In this document: one piece after another, positions 15,890-24,310 of the stretch
Position numbering within the stretch: the stretch's first letter is position 1
Layout of the letters: each line of letters opens with the position of its first letter
Assembly (NCBI RefSeq): GCF_041860085.1
Contig: NZ_CP124747.1
Location: 5,417,001 to 5,481,000 of the forward strand
DNA: 64,000 nt
Direction of reading: 5' to 3'
Source of the DNA: Schlesneria sp. DSM 10557
Lineage (GTDB): Bacteria; Planctomycetota; Planctomycetia; Planctomycetales; Planctomycetaceae
The notes under the pieces: generated by a model
Told to the model about the DNA's origin: nothing
Seen by the model: the letters and a program-made list of their open reading frames with translations, nothing else
Database searches by the model: none
Made by a program: the position numbers and the translations under genes

Positions 15890-17787
15890 GAGTTAGGATC
15901 GACGAGGATGAAGGGAATGTCCTCGCTGGGATGATGGTCAGGTTCTAAAGTCCCTGACCACACGGGGCAGAATTGTGCCCAACTCTGCGGCGATTGCCAA
16001 GAGCAGGCCGCGACTTTTATTGAGATAAGTAATTCGTGTCTGACTTGACGAGCAGATCTGTCTTGACATGCCAATCCAGCAAACTTTTCCGGGCCTGGTC
16101 CATTCATACGGAATACCGAATGGTTCTTTCCCGATCCCCGGGGCTGCGTTTCCGGCAGTAATTCCTGCGGGGCCCGGATGGCGCGCAGCGGAGCAACAAG
16201 CAACTGCGGAGCGACCCCCAGGATCAGTGATGTCAGGGCTGCCAGTATCCCGGCCACCAGGGCACCACGCCCTCCGGTGAACCGAGTCCGCGCGAGTGGC
16301 TGCTCGAGAAACAGTTCCCGAAAGAACCGGATGGCGATCCCCGCAATCGGGATGGAGGCGATGATCCCCAGGAAGATCAGGATGCGCAGGCTTCCATGAG
16401 GAACCAGAATGCTCGACAGCGTCTTGATGTGGACATTCAGACCCACGACGATCATCCACCAGCGCCCCCAGAATCCTGCCGTCCACGGTCCCCCTGCACA
16501 GCTGATGAGCGAGACCATGAGGACGATCGCAGGGATCACCGCGAAACGAGCGAGTCCCTTGAGGTCTTCCAGATACTCGACGCCACGCCCCCCACGGGAG
16601 AGAAACTCGAGTGTCCAGATGACCCCGCCGCACGCGACGAGCTGCACGACCTGGGCATAAACCAGCAGGGACAGGGTTTCCGGCTCTGTGGGAAACTTGG
16701 CCCAGCGGGCATCGGGGTGCTGAAGCTCCATCGCCACAGCGATCAGACCAATCCCCAACCACGCGCTCTGCGCAATGACCAGGCTCCTGACCCATACGGG
16801 TATGGAGCGACTGCCTGCATTAAATCCACGAACGGCCATCACGGCCGAACGAAGAAAAGCGACCAGGCACAGGACGATCAGCAGGATGGTCAGCGAATCT
16901 CCCAGTCCCTCAAACACCACACCGCACAGGCGAGTCAGCGCGATGCCCCCCGCCAGGGGGCCCGACAGCAGGATAAATCCGCATAGCGGACGAGGGGTGA
17001 TATCGGAACCCGGTGCGTCGTTGTCGAGCAGGGCAACAACTCCCATCCGGCCATACAGTGAGAGAACGATCAGGCCCGCCGCCAACAGGATCAGTTTTGA
17101 AGGGGCTCCGATCGACGCCTCCGCCGATTGGGGTTGATAGGCGACGACGAGGATTCGCTTGATCGCGTCGAACTCGGTTGTTGCGAGTGTGTTCATCAGT
17201 AACGCGATCCCCAGCCACAACCCGATGGAGGTGAGCCAGTGAAGTTCGCTCTGGTTTCCAGAGAACGTACCTCCTGCGGAGGGGGAACGGATTTCCGTCA
17301 TTGGCTCTCCCGTCGCGCCAGTGACCGTCGTGGCAGTCACCGTCGCGAGTCGATTCAGCCGACGAAACGCCAGACCCGCTGCACCTGTGATCTCAAGCGA
17401 CAGTCCCAGCGAGAGGAAATCATTCGATCTGGCGATCAACATCAGGCCCGCCAGGCTAAAAAGAAAAAATCCGTGGTCATTCGCCTCGTTCGGACTGACG
17501 GTACTTCGGTCCAGAAGCGCGATACCGGCGAGTAATCCGAATGCGAGGACCAGTCCCTGTTCTGACACGGCGAGCGGGTCATTGATCCAGACGCGATGCC
17601 GATGGATCGACTCACTCTGCTCTGTCGTCGTGACGGGGTCAAACCACAAGCAGGCCACCGCGATCAGCACCGCAGCCAGTGAAAATCCTCCCCAGGCGAA
17701 ACGAGGATGAACCTTGTGGAAATGGCCCCAGACCAATGCGATGCCTCCGGCGGCGAGTAACAGCGTCGGCGGAGTCGGAAGGGGCAT
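15886..17787 (-). CDS. NuoN/ND2-like proton-conducting membrane protein (orphan)
   Basis: The start chosen is the ATG at 17787 (MPLPTPPTLLLAAGG), giving 633 residues; the frame is open further upstream but without membrane character. About 14 hydrophobic helices cover residues 1-555. Family-like elements are the Glu-containing SLGLSLEITGAAGL (candidate TM5 Glu), a Lys-bearing segment SKLILLAAGLIVLSLYGRMG, and a long later helix run. This fits antiporter-like subunits of complex I (NuoN) or related ion transporters. No other nuo/mrp gene is adjacent. The last ~75 residues (after LLPETQPRG) are hydrophilic, Cys/Gln/Ser-rich and do not look like the family; the gene may have lost its original stop and run on to the TGA at 15886-15888. 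Confidence 0.65.
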   Translation of the reverse strand: MPLPTPPTLLLAAGGIALVWGHFHKVHPRFAWGGFSLAAVLIAVACLWFDPVTTTEQSESIHRHRVWINDPLAVSEQGLVLAFGLLAGIALLDRSTVSPNEANDHGFFLFSLAGLMLIARSNDFLSLGLSLEITGAAGLAFRRLNRLATVTATTVTGATGEPMTEIRSPSAGGTFSGNQSELHWLTSIGLWLGIALLMNTLATTEFDAIKRILVVAYQPQSAEASIGAPSKLILLAAGLIVLSLYGRMGVVALLDNDAPGSDITPRPLCGFILLSGPLAGGIALTRLCGVVFEGLGDSLTILLIVLCLVAFLRSAVMAVRGFNAGSRSIPVWVRSLVIAQSAWLGIGLIAVAMELQHPDARWAKFPTEPETLSLLVYAQVVQLVACGGVIWTLEFLSRGGRGVEYLEDLKGLARFAVIPAIVLMVSLISCAGGPWTAGFWGRWWMIVVGLNVHIKTLSSILVPHGSLRILIFLGIIASIPIAGIAIRFFRELFLEQPLARTRFTGGRGALVAGILAALTSLILGVAPQLLVAPLRAIRAPQELLPETQPRGSGKNHSVFRMNGPGPEKFAGLACQDRSARQVRHELLISIKVAACSWQSPQSWAQFCPVWSGTLEPDHHPSEDIPFILVDPNS

Positions 17788-18136
17788 GAATGACCTTTTA
17801 ACGACCTTGAAGAGGATCTGTATTGGAGTTCGCAGGAGGTAAACCGCAGTCCGACAGTCTCGTATTGATGCCGCAGGTGAGCAAGTCACGCGAAGAGGAA
17901 TCACTCGCCGGAATCTCGACGACTCAGCGTTTCCGGCCGCAGCCGATCCGGACTTTGTCCACAATCAGGGTGGTCACGGGGAGGGAGCAGCTACTCGTCC
18001 GGGAAGGCGTGGCCCTCCTCAAACGTGCGCAGACAAGTTACCCGGTCTCGATTGTGAATCTGCATGCCAGTGGTAATCATCTTCGGTCGACATTCCTCAG
18101 CAGATATCTGAATAACCTTTGATCGGGAATACGTCA
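17788..18136. other. Divergent intergenic region
   Basis: Holds the promoters of the NuoN-like unit (leftward) and the Gfo/Idh/MocA gene (rightward). Frames open through parts of it have no coding character. I see no clear promoter or operator. Confidence 0.4.
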
Positions 18137-19399
18137 GTGACTTCGCCTCTTCCTTCGCTTCGTGCCGGCATGGTTGGCATGGGAATGATTTTTGACGAGA
18201 CCTACCGACCGTTCTTTGAACGAACGCACGGCGAAAGTCTGTTCGATCACCGGTTCGGTGTGATCAATGTCCCACTCGTCGCCGTTGCGTCAAAGACGGG
18301 GCATCGTGCGGAAGCCTATCGGAAGTCGGCCGGGTCACGAGTTTTCCCCTTCACCAGCTTTTCCGGAGAGGATTCGGTCGAGCAATTAATCGCGGCCAAC
18401 GTCGATTTCGCGTGCGTGGCAACACCGGATAATAGACACTTCGATGCGGCGAAGAAATTGCTCGAAGCGGGAGTCCATGTTCTGATCGAGAAGCCCTCGG
18501 TCCTGGCTCTGGGGGAACTCGAGGAACTGGCCGCAATCGCCAAACGGAAGGGGCTGCTGGCAAAAGTCGTTTACCACAAGCTGCTCGACCCGGATCACAA
18601 GAAGTTGCGAACGCTGGTCGCGGATGATGTGCTGCGTCACGTCAACAACGGCTACTGCTCGCTGCTGGAACCCAAGCAGATCTCAGGCAGTCAGTTTTCG
18701 GAATGGATCACCGGCCGTAATCCGGGAACGTATGTCGCGGTGCATTACATCAAGTTGATCGACTTCACGTTCGGCGGACGCCTCAAGACCGTGACCGCGA
18801 CCGGCCAGCGAGGCATCGTCGGCCCCAAGGATGGACCCACCTGGGACAGTACCCAGATGCGGATGATTTACGAGTACGATGATGGTCGTGAAGCGGCGTT
18901 CGATATCCACACTTCGTGGGTCACTCCTGACAACTTCCCCGGTTACGTTGAGCAGGAAGTGCAGTTCCGTTTTGACAACGGAATCTGGAACGGACATTCC
19001 CGCAAACGAGGCGTGGAATGCACGGTGGAAGGAGAGACACCGATCACCCGCAAGATCACGATGAACAACCACTACAACGGGACGTTCCTCGAGCCGTGGG
19101 GTGAGCGATCCCAGCGTGGCTACGGAGTGGAAGTCCTCGAACGGTTCGTACGAGAGCTGGGGTACGTCAAATTCGGTGGCACTTCAAGTGAGCAGCCGCA
19201 ACGACTGGAACAGATGCAAAGCCTGGCTTACAACGATCTGACGGCGGACTGGCAGACGGTCGCGGCGGTTCAGGCACTCGAAGCCATTCTGGAGCGACAG
19301 GCCGCCGGAGAGCCCGATTGTGTGGTGCGTGTCGATCCGCAGCAACGTTCGCTCACACTGTATCGACCCGGTCAGGCTGCTCCCGTCAAGCTGCATTAG
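18137..19399 (+). CDS. Gfo/Idh/MocA family NAD(P)-dependent oxidoreductase
   Basis: The GTG at 18137 is preferred (GGGA eight bases upstream), giving 420 residues; a TTG six codons earlier is also in frame. The N-terminal Rossmann domain shows AGMVGMGMIFDETY and the family EKP motif (HVLIEKPSVLALGELEEL). The C-terminal alpha/beta domain contains the substrate-side GTYVAVHYIKLIDFTFGG. Members oxidise or reduce sugars and sugar derivatives. The product is probably cytoplasmic since no signal is seen. It stands alone on the plus strand. The specific sugar cannot be told from the sequence. Confidence 0.92.
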   Translation: MTSPLPSLRAGMVGMGMIFDETYRPFFERTHGESLFDHRFGVINVPLVAVASKTGHRAEAYRKSAGSRVFPFTSFSGEDSVEQLIAANVDFACVATPDNRHFDAAKKLLEAGVHVLIEKPSVLALGELEELAAIAKRKGLLAKVVYHKLLDPDHKKLRTLVADDVLRHVNNGYCSLLEPKQISGSQFSEWITGRNPGTYVAVHYIKLIDFTFGGRLKTVTATGQRGIVGPKDGPTWDSTQMRMIYEYDDGREAAFDIHTSWVTPDNFPGYVEQEVQFRFDNGIWNGHSRKRGVECTVEGETPITRKITMNNHYNGTFLEPWGERSQRGYGVEVLERFVRELGYVKFGGTSSEQPQRLEQMQSLAYNDLTADWQTVAAVQALEAILERQAAGEPDCVVRVDPQQRSLTLYRPGQAAPVKLH

Positions 19400-19995
19400 C
19401 ATTCCATCCCGCTCTTGATGATCCTCGTTTCCGGCCAGCCCCGACAAGGGGGACCGGACACAAGTGCAGACAACGACCTCACGTTCCCTCTCCCGGCTTC
19501 CCGACCTCAAGCCCGGAGAGGGTTTTCGTTTTACACATTCACTCCCGCTTCCTCTCTCAATGCCCTCCGCGCCAATGCGGCGCCAGGAATGCCGAATCGC
19601 TGAACGGCGCGATTTCCCGCCATCAGCCAATCCGACGCACCACGCTCTCCGAAAGTGGCCCGGCTCTCGACGCTCACATCACGGCGAACGGACACGGCAA
19701 CGTGAGGGCGCTGCAAGTCGTTCGACCTTTTGGCTTTCAGAGTGACAGGGACGCGGTTGAGCCCATCCGGACCTGAATTTCAGCCAAATTCGGACGCGCG
19801 GAAAAACATCGCGCGGCGGTATCGGGGTGGCCTGCACGACTATCAGGATGACGCGATCGAAAACACCGCGCGATCGCGAGGTCATTCACGGCACAGGAAG
19901 CTGGCAAGTTGTTAGATTCCTTTGTGGGGCCTGATGGATCGGGACAACTGCGGTCAATTGCGATTTCACTTCTTCGCCTAAGGAAAGGGAAACCC
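19400..19995. other. Intergenic region before the His/Arg-rich gene
   Basis: About 600 bases without a convincing gene. Several short frames exist on both strands, as expected from GC-rich DNA. I see no repeat, tRNA or strong promoter. A strong purine-rich ribosome site (AGGAAAGGGA) sits just before the next gene. Confidence 0.4.
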
Positions 19996-21612
19996 ATGCT
20001 CAGCATCGTTCGAAGCGGGGGGACGTTCGCAGCAACGGTGTTGCTGCTGATCAGCCCGCTTGCTGCAGTTGAATTACAGACCGAAGGGGACAGCGTTGCC
20101 TCAGCAGCGCAACCTGACAATGAGGCCAAGCCAGCAGAAGCCCCGGAATCACCTCCCGCGGATGCTGCAGCTGCGGCAGAAGCAGCAACTCCATCAGCAA
20201 CTCCGGCTGATTCGCCTGAAGCCACACCCGACCGGCCGAGAGAACGTGACCGGTCTGGACGTGGGTGGGGACGCGGTCACCACCACCGCGGACCTCACGG
20301 TCGACACGAAGGCTGGGGACCAGGACGAGGTGAGGGATGGGGCCCCGGCCGACATGGGGGACGCGGGCCAGGTCCGTTCCAGCACGGTCGCCGCTTCGCA
20401 GGCCGGGGAGACGTGCATCGAGATCATTTCCGACACGAGGCCCACGAGGGATGGGGGCGGGTGGGGGCGAAGTGGGGGCATGGCGGCCCTTCACCGCGTG
20501 AATTTGCTCATCGAGGTGATCGCGATCGACCTGATTGTCATTTCGATCGTCACGACGGACAGGGCTGGGGAAGGCCGGAGCGCGGTGGACCGCCGCATCA
20601 TCGAGGTGATTTCGATCGCGACCGAGACTTGGGACGGAGAGAGTTCCGCCGCGATTGGGGGCCACGCGACGGGTTCGGTCCACGTGAACATCACTGGGCC
20701 GGGCGAGATGACGATGGTTCACATCGTGAATTCGGCCGAGATCGAGGCCCCCATCGTGGTCCCCGCCACTTCGGCCCGCCACCTCATCGATTTGCTGCAC
20801 GGGACGGCCGATTCGACGGCCCGCCCCATCGACCCCGATTTGGCGCGCCACGAGGGGGCGGCTTTCGCGAATTCGCTCATCGAGACGGTCGACCTGACTT
20901 CGGCCCTCCACGGCGCCCTCATCATCCGCACTCCGCTCACGAGGGGTGGAGGGGACGCGGACCCGACTGGGGCGATCGTGATTTCCGATCGGCTCGAAGT
21001 GATACGCACTGGGAAGGACGACGACATGCGGGATACCGAGGGGGACATGAGGGGCCTGACTTCCATCATCACTTCGGTCGATTTCGTGGCGGAGAGGGAC
21101 ACGGATTCGGTCGTGGCCCAGTGAGGCCCCCTCATCGGGTGGCCGAATCGGATCGTCGCGGTGAACGTCATCGACCTGATTTCGAGGGAGACCGCCCGCA
21201 ACGTGAGTTCCGTGAACAGGAGCAGGGGGAGCGAGGAGATCGCGGACCTGGTCGCTTTTCCGCACCTCCACGGCATGACCGGGATCAGGCAGAACGCGAG
21301 GGGTCGCCAGAGCGTGGCCCCCGCGCCGAGAGACGAGATCGGGATCATGGCGAAGGTTTCGGGCCGCCTCATGAGGGGCCAGATGGTCGGCAGGGCGAAG
21401 GGGATGCACCTGACCGTCCTTCCCGCCGCCCTGGCTTCCGCGGCTTCCCCTGGGGACCGGGAGGTCCAGGGGGGCATCGTCCTCCCCCGCGCCGCGGTGG
21501 TCCGCCTGAAGGCCGTCCGGAAGACGAACGAGGTCCTGGCCACGGGGGGCGACCCCCAGCCGTCGGTGAATTCGACGCCGAAGAGTTTGAGTTTGAACAA
21601 CGGCCTGTCTAG
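19996..21612 (+). CDS. Secreted His/Arg/Gly/Pro-rich low-complexity protein
   Basis: The ATG at 19996 follows AGGAAAGGGA and begins a signal peptide (GTFAATVLLLISPLAAV). After an Ala/Glu/Pro linker (about 30-80) the remaining ~450 residues are almost wholly Gly, Arg, His, Asp, Pro, Phe and Trp, in loose repeats such as GRHEGWGPGRGEGWGPG and RDRDLGRREFRRDWG. The last ~14 residues are acidic. No enzyme domain is visible. The His and Asp/Arg density could suit metal, polyanion or phosphate binding outside the cytoplasm; that is inference. The biased codons keep other frames open over long distances, but only this frame has a signal peptide, a good ribosome site and a following hairpin. Confidence 0.8.
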   Translation: MLSIVRSGGTFAATVLLLISPLAAVELQTEGDSVASAAQPDNEAKPAEAPESPPADAAAAAEAATPSATPADSPEATPDRPRERDRSGRGWGRGHHHRGPHGRHEGWGPGRGEGWGPGRHGGRGPGPFQHGRRFAGRGDVHRDHFRHEAHEGWGRVGAKWGHGGPSPREFAHRGDRDRPDCHFDRHDGQGWGRPERGGPPHHRGDFDRDRDLGRREFRRDWGPRDGFGPREHHWAGRDDDGSHREFGRDRGPHRGPRHFGPPPHRFAARDGRFDGPPHRPRFGAPRGGGFREFAHRDGRPDFGPPRRPHHPHSAHEGWRGRGPDWGDRDFRSARSDTHWEGRRHAGYRGGHEGPDFHHHFGRFRGGEGHGFGRGPVRPPHRVAESDRRGERHRPDFEGDRPQREFREQEQGERGDRGPGRFSAPPRHDRDQAEREGSPERGPRAERRDRDHGEGFGPPHEGPDGRQGEGDAPDRPSRRPGFRGFPWGPGGPGGHRPPPRRGGPPEGRPEDERGPGHGGRPPAVGEFDAEEFEFEQRPV

Positions 21613-21646
21613 CGATGACTGGCTGAAAACTTGAGGTTCAGCGTGA

Positions 21647-21673
21647 AGCCCTGATGATCCCATCGTCAGGGCT
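21647..21673. terminator. Hairpin between convergent genes
   Basis: AGCCCTGA and TCAGGGCT form a perfect 8-bp stem with an 11-base loop, 35 bases past the stop of the His/Arg-rich gene and about 110 bases past the end of the convergent amidohydrolase gene. A short T-rich stretch (TGTTTCGTGTT) follows on the plus strand. It may serve both genes. Confidence 0.6.
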
Positions 21674-21781
21674 ATCGCTGTTTCGTGTTGGTGAGCGAAC
21701 AGAGTTTTCGTGAGGAAGGATGCCGGTGGGAGCGAGGTGCGGGAGTGGTGGTCCATTCCAGAGCAATCCGCTGCGGCGAAG

Positions 21782-23542
21782 TTACTCGGGGAAGTCGGCG
21801 CTGCGATAAACCGGCTCTCCTTCCAGCAGGGTCAGCAGTACCTTGGCCTGGTGGATCTCGTGGCGGGGAATCTCGAACAGATTACGGTCCAGAACAATCA
21901 GGTCGGCCGCTTTGCCGACTTCAATGGACCCCGTCTCCTGTTCCTGAAAATTGACGTAGGCTCCGTTAATGGTGTAGGCCGCCAGCATCAGCGAGAGGTC
22001 TACGGTTTCTTCCGGGACCCAGGCGAGCCCCGGGCCCTCATTCAATCCTCGTCGGGTCACGGCAATCTGGATCGCTTCGAGCGGGTTCATGGAGGTGACT
22101 GACCAGTCACTGCCACAGGCGATCAAGGCACCCGTCTCGGCCACGCTGCGAATGGGGTACAACCAGCGGGACCGCTCCGGGCCCAGAATGGGCTGAGTCA
22201 TGTTGACGATGTAGAGATCTGCATTCGCCCACAACGGCTGAAAATTGGCAATTACGCCCAGTTTGCGAAAGCGGCCAATGTCCGAAGGGTCGAACAGTTC
22301 GATGTGAGCGAGATGGTGGCGCGAATCGCGACGGCCGTTCAGCCTCTGCCCCAGTTCCAGCGCATCGAACGAACACTGGATGGCTCGGTCACCAATCGCA
22401 TGAACGTGAATCTGAAACCCGAGCCGATCAAGTTCTACAACGAGAGGGTTCAGTACTTCCGGCTCGAAGTTGAGCCATCCTCGCTCTTGCGTGCCACCGA
22501 GGTAGGGTTGCAGCAGCGACGCTGTTCGTGACTCGATGACTCCGTCTTCAAAGATCTTGACCGAAGTGGCCCGCAGCCGCCTTCCGCGGAACTTCTCTCG
22601 CCATTCGACGAATTGCGGAATCTGAAGCATCTGTTTGGCAGGTTCGACACGCATGGCCGCGACGACCCGGACAGTCAGTTCCCTTGCCCGATCCAGTTCG
22701 GAAAGAGCATTGAGGTGTTGTTCCGCGACTGACGCTTCCTGAACCGACGTGATCCCAAACCGGTTGGCGACTTCAAGACCTCGCCGCAATCCCTTCAGAT
22801 ATTCATCGGGGGTATACGGGGGGATTTTGTTGATGACCAGGCGGCTGGCGGATTCTCGCAGGGTTCCCGTCGGCTCACCCGTTTGCGGATCCCGTTCGAT
22901 GCGTCCACGGGGTGGATCGGGCGTCTCACGGGTGATGCCAGCGAGTTTCAATGCCATCGAGTTGGCCCAGGTCGAGTGTCCGTCGAACGCATCCAGCAGG
23001 ACGGGGCGATCTGGCATGACTCGATCAAGGAGTTCTTTGCTGGGATTGCCGTCTTCAAGCGTCAGCGGCCATCCCCCGCCGCGAATCCATTTCTTTTCCG
23101 GGTGCCGCAGGGCATAGGCTTTAACCGCGTCCTGTATGGCGGCGACGGTCGTCAGTCCATTGATGTCGCATTCACCCAGTTCAATTCCTCCGCCGATCAG
23201 GTGGACATGCGAGTCATGGAATCCTGGCAAGAGCATCTTTCCAGCGAGATCGATCTGACGAGTCTGGGGGCCCGTCCACTTCTGGATCCCCGGGCCCGTG
23301 CCGACGTAGGCGATCCGTCCTTCTCGAATGGCAACCGAGTCGGCCCAGCTTCGGGCGGCGTCGACGGTGTAGGCCGCCCCGTTTCGAAAAATCAGGTCGG
23401 CAGGGGGCGAGGCGTAAGTTGACTCGGCCTCCCGTGGTGCGGCCGACAGGAGGTCGTCAGACGCTGATTGCGCAGGGCAAGGCGAGCCAGGCAACCAGGC
23501 CGACACGAAGGCGATGAGGAACAGCGGGTGTGGGAATCGCAT
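21782..23542 (-). CDS. Exported amidohydrolase (YtcJ-like, amidohydrolase family 3)
   Basis: The ATG at 23542 (MRFPHPLFLI) opens a signal peptide ending near CPAQS, giving 586 residues; the frame extends 93 codons upstream with no coding character. The metal-dependent hydrolase core is intact: LLPGFHDSHVHL with the metal His pair (H112, H114), HVHAIGDRA, RHHLAHIE and ACGSDWSVTSMNP with the late Asp. The C-terminal beta sandwich has GKAADLIVLDRNLF. The family cleaves C-N bonds in amides or cyclic compounds; the real substrate is unknown. The signal places it in the periplasm or outside. Convergent with the His/Arg-rich gene. Confidence 0.92.
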   Translation of the reverse strand: MRFPHPLFLIAFVSAWLPGSPCPAQSASDDLLSAAPREAESTYASPPADLIFRNGAAYTVDAARSWADSVAIREGRIAYVGTGPGIQKWTGPQTRQIDLAGKMLLPGFHDSHVHLIGGGIELGECDINGLTTVAAIQDAVKAYALRHPEKKWIRGGGWPLTLEDGNPSKELLDRVMPDRPVLLDAFDGHSTWANSMALKLAGITRETPDPPRGRIERDPQTGEPTGTLRESASRLVINKIPPYTPDEYLKGLRRGLEVANRFGITSVQEASVAEQHLNALSELDRARELTVRVVAAMRVEPAKQMLQIPQFVEWREKFRGRRLRATSVKIFEDGVIESRTASLLQPYLGGTQERGWLNFEPEVLNPLVVELDRLGFQIHVHAIGDRAIQCSFDALELGQRLNGRRDSRHHLAHIELFDPSDIGRFRKLGVIANFQPLWANADLYIVNMTQPILGPERSRWLYPIRSVAETGALIACGSDWSVTSMNPLEAIQIAVTRRGLNEGPGLAWVPEETVDLSLMLAAYTINGAYVNFQEQETGSIEVGKAADLIVLDRNLFEIPRHEIHQAKVLLTLLEGEPVYRSADFPE

Positions 23543-24310
23543 GGCGATAGCATTCCTGCGCGAACGGGGTGGCGTTGTGGTGACCGTTTTCCGCCGAAGT
23601 TGGAGCACGTGGTCACCGGGTGCTGTTGTTCCTGTCAATGACTCGTTCCAAGTCTTCACTCGACCTTCATCTGGAAAGCCAATGCGAGATAGCTGTCCGT
23701 GACACACGGTCCACTGATAAATGGTGATCGTTCTTCGTCGCGCGATGCAGGAAACTCGGGGCAACCTCTTCGCGATGCTGCCAGGATACGGCCGGATTAT
23801 AAGATTGCGAATGAGAAACATCTCTGGATGTCAGCCGGGTGGAGTTTGTGCGGGTGCTTCTCCCTGAGGTGCGAGCGTTTGTAAAAGAATGTTAGCATCG
23901 CCGGAAAGGTGGATGCGGTCTGGTGACGGAGGAAATAACACTTCTGAACAGTGTTGGGGATTTCCGAAGTCAATTCGAGGATTCAGGCGAAACTGATTGG
24001 CCTGCGCGTGAGACTGATGTTCATCAGCGGGCGACGCTGGCAGAATATTTTTCTTTTTTTGCGACAGCGAACGAGCCCGTAATCGGTGGCAAACAACCAA
24101 CCTGAATTTCGTGCAAGTTCCACGATAAGGGCATGAATGTAAGAGTTTAGTGTCGTGTCAGATGATAGCGACGCACGGTGAATGCAGTATTTCGGCACTG
24201 TAATTTTCGCCTTGTCTCATTTTTGCATTATCGATACGTTCCGATGCAAGCTCTAGCACGGCTGAGGTCTTGTTCTATTGCGGTAATCGCGGCAGGGAGG
24301 CTGCGTCTAC
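23543..24310. other. AT-richer intergenic region upstream of the glycan cluster
   Basis: About 770 bases. The right half (about 23880-24260) is clearly more AT-rich than neighbours and has a small hairpin (CAGCG/CGCTG at 24025-24039) followed after a few bases by a T-run (24048-24060), which looks like a terminator of a short plus-strand transcript. A 60-codon GTG frame at 23923-24105 runs through it but shows no protein character. The region must also hold the promoter for the ABC transporter gene; a GGGAGG ribosome site lies before its ATG. Confidence 0.4.

Noticed and set aside
20051-21409. 452-codon minus-strand frame and 354-codon plus-strand frame over the His/Arg-rich gene
   Set aside because: They exist because biased codons remove stops from other frames; only the chosen frame has a signal peptide, a good ribosome site and a following hairpin.
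24025-24060. A firm small-RNA gene
   Set aside because: The stem is only 5 bp and the T-run is several bases away; left as a possibility in the intergenic entry.
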